Source: Providencia huaxiensis (GTDB lineage: Bacteria; Pseudomonadota; Gammaproteobacteria; Enterobacterales; Enterobacteriaceae). From it: 64,000 bases of DNA. Below are positions 51,502 to 61,265 of the stretch, piece after piece (the first letter of the stretch is position 1; every line of letters begins with the position of its first letter). The stretch covers positions 3,596,001 to 3,660,000 of the forward strand of contig NZ_CP031123.2 of assembly GCF_002843235.3 (NCBI RefSeq), read 5' to 3'. The notes under the pieces were generated by a model that searched no databases, was not told where the DNA came from, and worked only from the letters and a program-made list of their open reading frames with translations. A program made the translations under genes and the position numbers.

Positions 51502-54201
51502 TTAATCGTCCTCGCTGTCTTGATACCGACTCAGTCGTCTTGCCTGTTCACGCCGTTGGTTTTGCTCTAATTGTCTAGCGACTTCTCTAGCAATATCGTT
51601 TGCTGACTGGCTCGGTAATGGATAAATATTGATAGTGACCGGCGCAGTATTTGCCGCGTGATTGCTTTGATTTATGGTTGTTGGCGCGGATTGATAGCTA
51701 TTTGCGGGTAAAGCATAAGGATGGATGGGTTTTGCTGTCGCGGTCATAGAGCCAATAGTTAATGCCGCCGCAGCCAGTGCAGCGGTTTTTCTCCGGCTAG
51801 TGATATGAGCTGGCCCATTAACAAGCTCGGGGCCATATTCCCCCGCAATACCGAATTGTCCACGGGGAATAAATCCGCCATTGTCGAACATGCCCGCACT
51901 TTTCATACCGGCTTGAATAACGGTCACTTGTGACATGGCGCGCACAGTTTTGGTTTCATCCGAAAGCATCCAATCGGGCAAAATATTCGTGGTCATTTGC
52001 TTGAGTTCGGCAAATTGGGCTTTCAGTGATTCCCATTTTTCCAGAATGCCGTTTTTCAGGCTATCAATGATCTCACCGCCAATTTGTTTAAAGCGTTCCG
52101 GTAAACCTTTAACATCCGCGACAATCTGCTCCCACTTATCAGAAATGGTTTTCTTCACCAATGCCCACATACGAGAAGTGATAGCGACAATCTCACCCCA
52201 GTGCTGATAAACCAGCCCGACAAGCCCCCAATTCAGCACATAGGATTTAACTCCCTCCCAGAATTGGGAAAATATCTCTGTGACTCTGTTCCATAATTTT
52301 TTAGCGTACGGAACGATATCATCCCAATATTTATAAATCAGGTAAGCTGCGCCAGCGATAGCCGTGATAATTAAGATAATCGGGTTAGCTAATAGCGCAC
52401 GGCCTAGCATCATAAATGCCGTTCCAATTAACTTAATAGGCTTAATCAGTAATGATAGAAAGCCGCTGCCTTTGATACCTAATACGGACAGACTTAATTT
52501 CGCCATGGCGAGTGGGCCAATTAATGCCGCAATCATCAATGTGATACCGCCACCAACGGCCAGCACCGCACCTAATCCCAACGTGATCATGGTGATTTGT
52601 TTGACCAGTTCAGGGTTTTTCTTTGCCCATTGGCCAAACTTCGAAATGAGATCAGTGACTCGTTTAGTGATATCCCGCAAAGGGCTATCCGCACCACCAA
52701 AAACTTGTATCCCCACATCTTCATAAGCCGAGGTTAAGTTTTTTAAGTCGCCATCAAGATTATCTGTCATGGTTTTGGCGACTTTTTCCGCTTCCCCTTT
52801 AGCGGCTTTGATTTCAGCAATCATGGCCTGCAACTGACCGGAGCCAGCTTGGTCAACCAATACTGAGAGGGCAGAAAATGCCTCTTCACCGGCAATATGT
52901 TTAAACAGTCCGGCACGCTCTGCCGTACCCATTTTTTTTGTTTTTTTGTCTAGCTCGGCGAGTATCTCGGTAAATTGGCGCAAATTACCTTTGGCATCAC
53001 GGGTTTTAATTTTCAATTTATCAAGGGCTTCACCAGCCATTTTCGGCGGCTCTGCCAAGCGCCCTAAAATAGAGCGTAAGCCTGTACCGGCCATACTGCC
53101 TTGAATACCCGCATCACCGAGTTTACCGGCGGCAACGGCGGCGGTTTCTAAATCGACACCGAGCCCCGAAGCAACCGGCGCTACATATTTCATCGTGTCG
53201 CCAAGCATAGTGAGGTTGGTGTTAGACCGCGTAAACGTGGCAACAAGGGCATCACTGACACGGTTCATTTCATTAGAATTCAGCTTAAAGCCGGTCAAGA
53301 TGTTGGAACCAATATCAGCCGTGGTGGCCAAGTCGATATCACCAGCCAATGACATGGATAAAGTGCCGGACATGGCATTTTTAATTTGTTCAGGTTTAAA
53401 ACCGGCCATGGCGTAGAACGCTTGTCCTTGTGCAACTTCATTAGCGGTAAATGCGGTTGTTGCCCCGAGGTCTCGCGCTTGTTCCCTTAACATCTTGTAG
53501 TCGTCGGAATTTTTATCAAGGCGAGTTAAGGCTTGCACTTTCGACATGCCGATTTCAAAATCATAGCCTGGTACTAAGACTTTTTTAGCCGCATAACCTA
53601 ACCCCACACCGGATGCAAGCATACCCGCGCCGCTACCGGCCATTTTATTACGCACTCCCATGGCATTTTGATAGCTATTTTTTGCCGCAGACATTCGCTT
53701 TTCTTGGTTGGCTACCCGTTTTAGTTGCTGCTCTTGTTGCTGTAATCGCCGGCTTGTGCTGGCAATATCACTATTTAATTTGATTTGGGCTTGGCTTAGC
53801 TGGCGTGTTGAAATCCCACTGCCTTTTAGGGCTTCCCGTTGGCGCTGCAATGAAGCACTCAGTGTGCCGGTTTCAGCTTTGAGTTTTGCGGCAGCCGCTT
53901 TTGCGCGGTCAAGCTCCCGTGATTGGGCCCTCGTGGGATTTTGAACGGTGGATAATTCACGTGCGAGCCGGCTAACTTTGGCGGTAGCCTGTTGATACGC
54001 TTGACTCGCACTATCAAGGGATTGCTTGGTTTTCTTAAACCCGTCAATTTGCTTGGCTTGGTTGTTGAGCTCTTTGAGTTGTTGTTTAGATTGGCGGAGG
54101 GTTTCCGCCAATTTTTTATTTGACGCTTGGGCGCTCTTAAACGGTTTCGTGAATTTATCAACGGCGCTTAAAATCACCTGTAAACGTAAATCTTTACTCA
54201 T
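51502..54201 (-). CDS. T: P2 gpT-like tail tape-measure protein
   Basis: The tape measure sets tail length and runs inside the tube. The 899-residue protein has a long N-terminal coiled coil (about residues 15-180), a TP901-type tape core (MSKVQALTRLDKNSDDYKMLR, GATTAFTANEVAQGQAFYAMAGF), hydrophobic segments at about 540-620, and a glutamine/arginine-rich C-terminus. Its ATG overlaps the end of E' by eight bases. Confidence 0.94.
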   Translation of the reverse strand: MSKDLRLQVILSAVDKFTKPFKSAQASNKKLAETLRQSKQQLKELNNQAKQIDGFKKTKQSLDSASQAYQQATAKVSRLARELSTVQNPTRAQSRELDRAKAAAAKLKAETGTLSASLQRQREALKGSGISTRQLSQAQIKLNSDIASTSRRLQQQEQQLKRVANQEKRMSAAKNSYQNAMGVRNKMAGSGAGMLASGVGLGYAAKKVLVPGYDFEIGMSKVQALTRLDKNSDDYKMLREQARDLGATTAFTANEVAQGQAFYAMAGFKPEQIKNAMSGTLSMSLAGDIDLATTADIGSNILTGFKLNSNEMNRVSDALVATFTRSNTNLTMLGDTMKYVAPVASGLGVDLETAAVAAGKLGDAGIQGSMAGTGLRSILGRLAEPPKMAGEALDKLKIKTRDAKGNLRQFTEILAELDKKTKKMGTAERAGLFKHIAGEEAFSALSVLVDQAGSGQLQAMIAEIKAAKGEAEKVAKTMTDNLDGDLKNLTSAYEDVGIQVFGGADSPLRDITKRVTDLISKFGQWAKKNPELVKQITMITLGLGAVLAVGGGITLMIAALIGPLAMAKLSLSVLGIKGSGFLSLLIKPIKLIGTAFMMLGRALLANPIILIITAIAGAAYLIYKYWDDIVPYAKKLWNRVTEIFSQFWEGVKSYVLNWGLVGLVYQHWGEIVAITSRMWALVKKTISDKWEQIVADVKGLPERFKQIGGEIIDSLKNGILEKWESLKAQFAELKQMTTNILPDWMLSDETKTVRAMSQVTVIQAGMKSAGMFDNGGFIPRGQFGIAGEYGPELVNGPAHITSRRKTAALAAAALTIGSMTATAKPIHPYALPANSYQSAPTTINQSNHAANTAPVTINIYPLPSQSANDIAREVARQLEQNQRREQARRLSRYQDSEDD

Positions 54202-54325
54202 CTTCTACACCGCTACGTTTAAGGGCGTGATAACGCCATTCTAATAATTCGGTTAGGGAAAATTCATCGGTGACAGCCGGCGACCAGTGAAAAATAGTGG
54301 CAATATCTGCCACTAAATCATTCAC
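54194..54325 (-). CDS. E': P2 gpE'-like tail protein (frame reached by -1 frameshift)
   Basis: A 43-residue frame starts at GTG 54325 and reads NDLVADIATIFHWSPAVTDE followed by FSLTELLEWRYHALKRS, closely resembling the GpE family end of P2 E+E' (ADIA...FHW...LTELIEWR). In P2 this sequence is made mostly as a fusion to gpE by frameshifting, and the frame here is open back to the slippery site at 54367-54373. The fused product would be 147 residues. The fusion acts as a tail assembly chaperone around the tape measure. Confidence 0.8.
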   Translation of the reverse strand: MNDLVADIATIFHWSPAVTDEFSLTELLEWRYHALKRSGVEDE

Positions 54326-54327
54326 GG

Positions 54328-54636
54328 TTAATCGTTCTGGAAATCCATAGTCACCGACTTCGGTAACAAAAAAAGCACAAGCTCTTTGGTTAAATTCAGC
54401 ATATCCGCGGGGTTCATCATGATTAATTCGGGTTTCGTCAATGCTGGTGCGGTGACGCGGGGTAATACCAACATTGCCGAATCCACATCCATTTCCATCA
54501 GTGCGGCTAAACGAACACCACGCAATGCTCCAGAATTGGGTTTACGTACCACAATCTCTGTCACTGTGGTTGTTCCACGCGTGATGGGTTCATCTAGCGT
54601 GACGGTGATTTGATTTTTTTCTACGGGTTCAGTCAT
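54328..54636 (-). CDS. E: P2 gpE-like tail assembly chaperone
   Basis: The 102-residue protein begins TEPVEKNQITVTLDEPITRG and contains the family segment RGVRLAALMEMDVDSAMLVLPRVT. Near its end the codons CTT TTT TTG contain the heptamer TTTTTTG (minus strand, 54367-54373), the same type of slip site used by P2 gene E. A -1 slip leads into the E' frame. The gene lies between FII and T, as in P2. Confidence 0.9.
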   Translation of the reverse strand: MTEPVEKNQITVTLDEPITRGTTTVTEIVVRKPNSGALRGVRLAALMEMDVDSAMLVLPRVTAPALTKPELIMMNPADMLNLTKELVLFLLPKSVTMDFQND

Positions 54637-54645
54637 TTACTTTTC

Positions 54646-55161
54646 CTATAAACCTAATGCGGCGCGTTGTTCTTCTAGGCGGTCAACACCATCAACTTTT
54701 TCAATCATATTGAGTAAATCAATCTCAATGAGTGTTTCACCATCCCAAATGAGTTTGTAATACGTGGCATTAAAAGGCGCTTTGACTTGGGTATTTTCAC
54801 CGGCCTTGCCATTACCGGAGTCAATTTCACTGAATCGACCCCGTAACACGACCTCAACGGCGGTGTATTCTTTGGTATCTTGGCGTTGATAAGCACAATT
54901 GAGGCGCAACATCACGCCATCAATTTGAGTGATCCCCCATTGCTTATAAAGCTGGGCTTCTAAGCCTCCAAATGTTAATTCGGCAGAGAGTGCATCATCT
55001 TCTAACCCCATATCAATTTTGACGCCGCCATTCATGCCGCCGCCGCGATAGGTTTCAAATTTACGGGTGATTTTCGGTAGCGTGATTTCTTCAATACGCC
55101 CCATATAGCTTTCACCCTCATTGAATAAATTTAAATCTTTAAGTTTGCGTGGTAAGGCCAT
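54646..55161 (-). CDS. FII: P2 gpFII-like major tail tube protein
   Basis: The 171-residue tube protein starts MALPRKLKDLNLFNEGESYMGRIEEITLPKI-like and contains GGMNGGVKIDMGLEDDALSAELTFGG, a hallmark of this family. It follows FI by two bases in the same operon. It stacks as hexamers to form the inner tube of the contractile tail. Confidence 0.95.
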   Translation of the reverse strand: MALPRKLKDLNLFNEGESYMGRIEEITLPKITRKFETYRGGGMNGGVKIDMGLEDDALSAELTFGGLEAQLYKQWGITQIDGVMLRLNCAYQRQDTKEYTAVEVVLRGRFSEIDSGNGKAGENTQVKAPFNATYYKLIWDGETLIEIDLLNMIEKVDGVDRLEEQRAALGL

Positions 55162-55163
55162 GA

Positions 55164-56336
55164 TTACCCCTTAATTTTTGAGCCAAAATCTAATAAATAG
55201 CGGTCAGTGATACGCTGACGTAACAGTAAGTTTTCCAGTGGGGGTACGGCTGTATAGTCATAATCAATGTATAATTTGCCGCTTTTCAGCTCTTCTTTGG
55301 TGTTAACGTCTGGATCGAACCAACATTCACCGCCTAACAAATAGCCTTGCGTTGTCATGCTGCGCAGTTTTGCATTGATACTTTCGATAATATCGCGAGC
55401 CAGTGAGGGATTAAGCGTACCGTCAATTGACCAGTCCAGCCCCTCGGCGATGGTATCGGATAACACCTGCGCGGTGCGGGTATAGGACTCAAAGGCAAAC
55501 AACGGATCATCAGAGCAAGTACGGGAGCCCCAAAATTTGAAGCCGTTATTGCGAATGAGCGTGGTGATATCGTTTTCGTTGAGTAAGCCAGCATCAGTGG
55601 CAGGGTCTTGTAAATCCCATGACACATCGGCAGAAATGCCCGTGACACCATTAACACCCACGTTAGACAAAGTTTTATGCCAGCCAATTTCATTATCAAT
55701 TTTGGCACGTAAACCCAAAGCACATGCGGTGGCGTAGATATTACTCTCTGCATTCGCGACGGTATCCCAACTTTGGAATTCAGGCCAAATCAACATTAAT
55801 TCACGTTGATTAAAGTTCTTGCGGTAATCAATCGCATCCGAAATGGTTTTACTGCCATAGGCGCAAATGTAAGCCATGGCACGCATTTTTTGCGCGATAC
55901 TGGCGAGCGTTGATGAAACCGCCTGTGTATCGTGAGCCGGTACGGCTAGAATGCGAGGCTTAACACCTAAACGGCCTTGCGCCACGGTTAATGCCTGCAA
56001 GCCGGTTTTACGGCCATCGGGTGTAGTACCACCAATAATATTGGATGTGGTTTCTGCTTCGCTTTCGCCTTGTTCAACACGTACAACCACGGTGACCGGT
56101 TTTGATTGGTTACCGATGGCATCCAGTGAGCGAGCAAGCGTGCCAGTTTCGCCAGCTTTACCTGCCGCATTATTCACATCTGTAATTAAAACAGGGGTAT
56201 TGAGTGGAAAGGCTTTTGTGTCTGCATCATCGGCAGTACACACCATTCCGACAATGGCGGTGTTGATGGTGCGAATAGGTCGCGTGCCTTCGTTGAGTTC
56301 AATCACTCGCACGCCATGGTGATAATCTTGAGCCAT
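55164..56336 (-). CDS. FI: P2 gpFI-like contractile tail sheath protein
   Basis: The 390-residue sheath protein (P2 gpFI 396) begins MAQDYHHGVRVIELNEGTRPI and ends DRYLLDFGSKIKG. The conserved cores IVGMVCTADDAD, WGSRTCSDDPLFAFESYTR and TTQGYLLGGECWFDPDVNT are typical. It is the first gene of the FI-FII-E-E'-T-U-D operon; a terminator for the preceding operon and a 90-base spacer lie upstream. Confidence 0.96.
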   Translation of the reverse strand: MAQDYHHGVRVIELNEGTRPIRTINTAIVGMVCTADDADTKAFPLNTPVLITDVNNAAGKAGETGTLARSLDAIGNQSKPVTVVVRVEQGESEAETTSNIIGGTTPDGRKTGLQALTVAQGRLGVKPRILAVPAHDTQAVSSTLASIAQKMRAMAYICAYGSKTISDAIDYRKNFNQRELMLIWPEFQSWDTVANAESNIYATACALGLRAKIDNEIGWHKTLSNVGVNGVTGISADVSWDLQDPATDAGLLNENDITTLIRNNGFKFWGSRTCSDDPLFAFESYTRTAQVLSDTIAEGLDWSIDGTLNPSLARDIIESINAKLRSMTTQGYLLGGECWFDPDVNTKEELKSGKLYIDYDYTAVPPLENLLLRQRITDRYLLDFGSKIKG

Positions 56337-56425
56337 TACTAGCGTCCTCTATTTTGCAATAGCTCAATTTTGGGTTGGGGTTAAGGCAAATGCACGAAAT
56401 GGCGATTGTGTGAAGGATGAAACAA

Positions 56426-56444
56426 AGCCCCATTGGTTGGGGCT
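56426..56444 (-). terminator. Terminator between the fibre operon and FI
   Basis: AGCCCCA (56426-56432) pairs with TGGGGCT (56438-56444). On the minus strand TTTGTTT follows. It lies 15 bases after the fibre assembly gene and closes the V-to-fibre operon. Confidence 0.7.
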
Positions 56445-56459
56445 CAGAGTAGATTAATG

Positions 56460-57080
56460 TTATTCGGGTTTTTCAGGCCAATCAATATCTGGTGCGAGTG
56501 AAGTATCAACACGGTTTAACAAAACACGGTATGTTTTCCATGCTGTTAATTTTGCTTGGTAATTGTCATCATCAAGACCGACCTCAATCGCATCTTGTAA
56601 ATATGTGATGGTGGTATTCGCTTCCTCTAATCGTTGCGCCTTTTCCTGCTCGGCTTGTGCAACCAATGCCGCTTTTTGGGCTTCAGTATCTATTACCCAC
56701 TTTTTGCCATTCCACACGTCAAACTCAGTTTTGGGCTCTAAAAGAGTTAGCATATCGGGCAAATCGCCAATAAAATCAATTTCAATCGGTTGACGGGTTT
56801 CCGTACTGTAAGCCGTTTTCCCTCTGTTATCGGTGACAATTTCCCATTTAGAGCCATCCTCACTACGCACCACCGCGAAACCGGCTTTTGTGGGTAATTC
56901 AGGCGCATCAATATAAGCGCCAGCGGACACACTTACATCAAAATAAATATTCTCCATGCTTGCGTTTAAATATTCGCGCGTTTGTGGGTCTGCAATATAA
57001 ACTTTAATCCAACCTGCTTTTGTTGCTAAACCATTTGCGCCAATTTCGGCTTGTTCAACCTCTAAATTATAGTTTTTCAT
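56460..57080 (-). CDS. Tail fibre assembly protein (gpG/Tfa type)
   Basis: The 206-residue chaperone helps fold the tail fibre. The N-terminal part has a fibre-like segment (GWIKVYIADPQTREYLNAS), then the assembly domain with WEIVTDNRGKTAYST and TLLEPKTEFDVWNGKKWV, and a helical C-terminus rich in alanine and glutamate ending DIDWPEKPE. The start overlaps the fibre stop by one base (TAATG), so the two are coupled. Confidence 0.88.
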   Translation of the reverse strand: MKNYNLEVEQAEIGANGLATKAGWIKVYIADPQTREYLNASMENIYFDVSVSAGAYIDAPELPTKAGFAVVRSEDGSKWEIVTDNRGKTAYSTETRQPIEIDFIGDLPDMLTLLEPKTEFDVWNGKKWVIDTEAQKAALVAQAEQEKAQRLEEANTTITYLQDAIEVGLDDDNYQAKLTAWKTYRVLLNRVDTSLAPDIDWPEKPE

Positions 57081-58786
57081 TATGCTGCTCTCACGATATA
57101 TAAAAATGCAATGTTGCGTGGACGGTTTTCATTTGCTGTTGGTACATCTCTTGAAGCATCAAAATCTAATGACCCATAGGCTCCACTTTCTGCGGATACA
57201 CCTCCCCTTTCTGAAGTGTGTGCGGAGCGTATTGCTCCTGTTCCCACTTCTTCAGCTACGTTAGTCTTAAAACTCCTACCCAAAGACCCTTTAATATTAC
57301 GAATAGCATCTCCTTGCGCGGATAAAACAGCTCTACCGCTGTCAATATTCCGACCAGCATCAAGACCACGAAGGAATTCTCCTCGCAAATCAGGTAAAAC
57401 CCCTGTTGGGTATACTTTTGCTAAAAGTGGATAGGTTGTTTTATTGAATGATTGTCCATTACAGACTAAAAAGCCTGACGGAGCAGCAGCTTGAGGCCAT
57501 GGAATAGGTGCACCTACGGGATAGTCGCTTAATCCTACTGTCCCTAACGTCTTTAAACCCCCATTGTGATCTTCTGTCACATTGAATCCAGTGTATACCT
57601 TTGCGTATTCCCAGTTTTCAGTCGTACCATTCCCTGATGTTGAAAAACCAACACACAGGTCTTTTCCTCTGACTTTATAAGCAAGCTCAAACCCACGCTT
57701 AGCGCTATAATCATTTATTCTTGTAATAATTACAGTGCCATCAATCAACGAGGAGTAAGGCGACTCAGATTTACTCATCTGCACTGAACCACGAAAACCG
57801 ATATCGTACTGTGCTTTAGTGACTGTCAAGGATTGAGCGCTACCGATATCGGCAAATAAACCATTTTCACCTTTACTGATTTTTTCTGCCAACGATGCAT
57901 TGACTTCATCCTTGCTGTATAAGCTTAAATTATTCCTTGCGTCACTGGCATTTTTTGCTCCCGTTCCGCCACACTCAACAGGTATCAAGCAGTTACCAAC
58001 TCGACCAGTGCTATCAACAGACAATGTTATTTTATTCGTGTTGAGGTTTTTTACTGAAATCCATCCAGTATTACCTAAGTCGAATGAAGAATTATTATTT
58101 GGAGTTTTAATGGAAACATCTGTGCCGTTTATGGTAAATCTATTTCCATCCGCATAATCACCTTTTGGTTGTTTTTTGCCCAATTCAGTTGCGAGCAAGT
58201 TTAAGCTAGGAACTTTGTCATTATCATTGCCTAGAACGCCTGAAATGTTCGCCTTGTCGAATTTTTTATTTAAATCCAGTTTGGTTTGTGCTGATAGCGC
58301 ATCAATTTTTTTGTCCAGCACGGTGATTTCAGTATTCACATATTCACGGGTTGCCAGTACAACTGACGGGTCAATTTTCAATGTGACCGATTCAGTGTGA
58401 CTGACAATTAACACCATGCGAATCGATTGTGTACGGCCTGAGCCTTCGGTAAGTTGTGGCTTATAGGTTTCGGGGCAGTTTGCCACGGCAATTAGATTAC
58501 CAGCTTTATCAAACAAGCCTATTTCACGAATAAACCAGCCGCCTTCTGATTCAGGAATAATTTGCTCTGCAATGATTTGGTTTTTATTTTTGTCATCAAT
58601 AAACAGTGTATTAATGGCGGCGCGGCGCTTTTCTGCGATCAATTTGGTTTGATTGGTATCTGGCGTTGGCAAACTCCCGCCACCATCGCCCACCGCCATA
58701 TGTGTTAATTCAAGTTTTGTGCCCAAGGCGGTGGCCTGAGCGAGTAAGTTCTCACCTAATTTAGTGAGCAGAGCAAAGTATTTCAT
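57080..58786 (-). CDS. H: Tail fibre protein (gpH-like)
   Basis: The 568-residue fibre has a conserved N-terminal baseplate-attachment domain of P2 type (MKYFALLTKLGENLLAQATA, MAVGDGGGSLPTPD, about residues 1-160), a variable shaft, and a C-terminal collar domain with LVCNGQSFNKTTYPLLAKVYP, LPDLRGEFLRGLDAGR and ENRPRNIAFLYIV. The C-terminal part is the likely host-range determinant. It overlaps gene I by four bases. Confidence 0.92.
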   Translation of the reverse strand: MKYFALLTKLGENLLAQATALGTKLELTHMAVGDGGGSLPTPDTNQTKLIAEKRRAAINTLFIDDKNKNQIIAEQIIPESEGGWFIREIGLFDKAGNLIAVANCPETYKPQLTEGSGRTQSIRMVLIVSHTESVTLKIDPSVVLATREYVNTEITVLDKKIDALSAQTKLDLNKKFDKANISGVLGNDNDKVPSLNLLATELGKKQPKGDYADGNRFTINGTDVSIKTPNNNSSFDLGNTGWISVKNLNTNKITLSVDSTGRVGNCLIPVECGGTGAKNASDARNNLSLYSKDEVNASLAEKISKGENGLFADIGSAQSLTVTKAQYDIGFRGSVQMSKSESPYSSLIDGTVIITRINDYSAKRGFELAYKVRGKDLCVGFSTSGNGTTENWEYAKVYTGFNVTEDHNGGLKTLGTVGLSDYPVGAPIPWPQAAAPSGFLVCNGQSFNKTTYPLLAKVYPTGVLPDLRGEFLRGLDAGRNIDSGRAVLSAQGDAIRNIKGSLGRSFKTNVAEEVGTGAIRSAHTSERGGVSAESGAYGSLDFDASRDVPTANENRPRNIAFLYIVRAA

Positions 58787-59394
58787 TGTGGATTAATCCT
58801 CATTTCATCAATTAAGTGAATAGCCGCGCCTTGAACATCAAGGCCAGAAACTGAAATTAAAGGCGGTGTATATGCATAAACCGTCAATGAATCACCGGTA
58901 TAGCTAGATGCCCCGCAATAGAATTCACCGCGGGTTTCTAGTTGAATAGTGAGCCCGACAAGGTGACGACTCGCTGGCTTGGCATCAAAAATTAACGCCT
59001 CTAACTCTTGATACATTTCCTCGGTGATACCGGTTTCAAGAACCCCGATATCAAGGCGAAACGTGCCGGCGGTTTCGTTGGTTTTCCACCATTCAATTAC
59101 ACGGATTAAATAACCCAACGGCTCAACTACGCGGCGCAAGGCGCCTATCGTGCCCTTGTGCTTATGAATAAACATGGCGGCTTTCACGGCATCCCGCTTG
59201 GCTTTTTCCGTCCAGTTTTTATCCCACCGGTCAACACTAAACGCCCACGCCAAATACGGCAGCAAATGCACGGGGCATAAATCAGGGTTCCATAGAATGC
59301 GGATCGGAATAGGCACGCGCTCAATCTGTGCCAATGACTCAGCCGCCGCGAGCTCTAACGGTGATGAGCCGACAGGTAATAAACGATTATTCAT
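58783..59394 (-). CDS. I: P2 gpI-like baseplate protein
   Basis: The 203-residue wedge protein begins MNNRLLPVGSSPLELAAAES and has CPVHLLPYLAWAFSVDRWDKNW, the hallmark of the gpI family, then GTIGALRRVVEPLGY. Its start overlaps gene J by eight bases and its end overlaps the fibre gene by four. Confidence 0.94.
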   Translation of the reverse strand: MNNRLLPVGSSPLELAAAESLAQIERVPIPIRILWNPDLCPVHLLPYLAWAFSVDRWDKNWTEKAKRDAVKAAMFIHKHKGTIGALRRVVEPLGYLIRVIEWWKTNETAGTFRLDIGVLETGITEEMYQELEALIFDAKPASRHLVGLTIQLETRGEFYCGASSYTGDSLTVYAYTPPLISVSGLDVQGAAIHLIDEMRINPQ

Positions 59395-60298
59395 CTGAGC
59401 CCCCTAGTGCCACGTTAATTTGTGTGCAGAAGCTGGCCTGTGTTTTATCCAGTTTGATATCTGCAACCGGCTTTTTCAGCTCCACACGTTGCACGCCTTG
59501 CACATGTAGCGCGGCATAAATGGCACTGAGCACAATGTCACGGCCTAGTCGGTGTTGTTGTGTGGCATAGCGTTTCACTTGTTCCTCAGCTGCGGCCATA
59601 ATCGGTTCGTATTCAGGGGAGGGATAACAGTAAATCACCGCATCGATTTCATAGTTAACGATGGTTGCCGATTGCACAGTCACACGGTCAGCAACCGGCC
59701 TAACATCTTCATCATTTAAAGCTACGTTCACTTTTTCAATTAAATCAGCCGGTGCGCTGCCGTTCCCCTCGCGGGATAAAACGGTAACCGTGACATGAGC
59801 CGGTAGCGGGCTAATGACAGAAGCGTCAGAAACTCGACCATCTGCGCTACGAGCGTGATATTCATAACTGCCAATCGGGCCTGCTACGCTTAACGCTTCA
59901 AAAGCGGCCGGTATACGCATACGTAAATTGGAATCAGATTCATACACCGGTGCAATCGGTGGAATGGCACTTTCATCACCCGCAGATAACATCAAGCGTT
60001 TCACGTTGTTATTGGCCGCAAGTTGGTCAAGGTCGGCACCCGTAGCAAAGGCCACCATACTTGCGCGAGCCGCTTCATTAACGCGCTGACGTAAAATCAA
60101 TTCACGGTAGCAGCTCTCTTGCAATAATTTGGTTAACGGCTCAGATTCCAATTCTAAGGTGCGGGTGATGGCTTCCCGTTGTTCTGCTGGCATCGCACCA
60201 ATTAGTGCGGCTTTGCGTTCGGCAAATAGCACCTCATAATCTAACGTTTCGACCACATCCGGTGCCGGTAATAAACTTAAATCAATACTGGCTGCCAT
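59387..60298 (-). CDS. J: P2 gpJ-like baseplate protein
   Basis: The 303-residue baseplate wedge protein starts MAASIDLSLLPAPDVVETLDYEV-like, with ATGADLDQLAANNNVKRL and SYEYHARSADGRVSDASV, both typical of gpJ. It is two bases after W and overlaps I by eight, in one cotranscribed block. Confidence 0.94.
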   Translation of the reverse strand: MAASIDLSLLPAPDVVETLDYEVLFAERKAALIGAMPAEQREAITRTLELESEPLTKLLQESCYRELILRQRVNEAARASMVAFATGADLDQLAANNNVKRLMLSAGDESAIPPIAPVYESDSNLRMRIPAAFEALSVAGPIGSYEYHARSADGRVSDASVISPLPAHVTVTVLSREGNGSAPADLIEKVNVALNDEDVRPVADRVTVQSATIVNYEIDAVIYCYPSPEYEPIMAAAEEQVKRYATQQHRLGRDIVLSAIYAALHVQGVQRVELKKPVADIKLDKTQASFCTQINVALGGSDE

Positions 60299-60300
60299 CG

Positions 60301-60642
60301 TTACCTCACATTGACCGAAAAATTAAATGACTGATTGGTGTCTTGGTTTGTGGCTTCAATATCAATCACCATCTGCGCGGTCTCGGTGCTGCTTAAATTA
60401 ATACGCGTTAACAAAATGCGCGGCTCCCACTTTATGAGCGCGGTATAACAGGCTGACATCAGTTGTAATTTCAGGGCTGGATTTTGGGGTTGGTCAATAA
60501 GTTCTGATAATAGCGAGCCATAATTTCGCCGTGCGATGCGCGAGCCGATAGGGGTGATCAGAATATCGCGTACGGATTGGCGTATATGCTCAATATCGGA
60601 AATGATTTTTCCATCCATTCGATTCATGCCGCAATATCTCAT
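60301..60642 (-). CDS. W: P2 gpW-like baseplate protein (gp25 type)
   Basis: The 113-residue gp25-like protein is part of the sheath-starting wedge. The family core DILITPIGSRIARRNYGSLL and IDQPQNPALKLQLMSACYTAL is complete. The start overlaps V by four bases. Confidence 0.94.
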   Translation of the reverse strand: MRYCGMNRMDGKIISDIEHIRQSVRDILITPIGSRIARRNYGSLLSELIDQPQNPALKLQLMSACYTALIKWEPRILLTRINLSSTETAQMVIDIEATNQDTNQSFNFSVNVR

Positions 60643-61262
60643 TGAGGACCATCCGTGCGACTTCCGCCACGCTCAACACCACCATGATCGTGATCATCCA
60701 GAACAACCCCATTTGATGAAAACGTCCCATTTTTATGAACAATATCTCCCGTCATTTCGCCGCCCTCGGTGACATTGAGTGTGGCGCAGGTCAGGTTTTG
60801 TGAGCAAATCACCGTTGGAGTGGTGAGGTTAATTTGCTTGCTCGCATTGACGATAACCACTTTTGTGGTGGCGTTGATTTGCTCACTGGCCTCAATCGTA
60901 GCCGTTTTAATCCCTGTTGCGATTAATGCACCAGTGGCGGGTTCATATTCAATGATTGCCCCATCTGAATAGGTTCGGTGGTCTGCTGTGAGTGAACTGG
61001 TCGGCTCGGCATGTTCATTGGAAAAGATACCGGTTAGCACAAATGCCGTGGTAAGTTCGCCGCCTAAAGCAAGGATAAGAACTTGCTCACCCACGCTAGG
61101 TGCATTCATGGTGCGAGTATTACCAGCACGCAAGGTGATCCAATTTAGCCAGTCGGTTTCTAGCTCACCAGTTTTAACACGACATCCTTTTTGTGCATCA
61201 ACATTAGTCACAGTGCCTGTGCGGATCAGGTTTTTGATTAGGCGACGAATCTCGGCAGACAT
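60639..61262 (-). CDS. V: P2 gpV-like baseplate spike protein
   Basis: The 207-residue membrane-piercing spike has an N-terminal OB-fold region (GTVTNVDAQKGCRVKTGELETDWL), the VGEQVLILALGG segment and a repetitive beta-helix end rich in threonine and asparagine (QINATTKVVIVNASKQINLT). The C-terminus has HDHGGVERGGSRTDGP; the His-x-His at the tip is the iron-binding apex motif known from P2 gpV. It is first of the V-W-J-I-fibre block. Confidence 0.94.
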   Translation of the reverse strand: MSAEIRRLIKNLIRTGTVTNVDAQKGCRVKTGELETDWLNWITLRAGNTRTMNAPSVGEQVLILALGGELTTAFVLTGIFSNEHAEPTSSLTADHRTYSDGAIIEYEPATGALIATGIKTATIEASEQINATTKVVIVNASKQINLTTPTVICSQNLTCATLNVTEGGEMTGDIVHKNGTFSSNGVVLDDHDHGGVERGGSRTDGPQ

Positions 61263-61265
61263 AGT

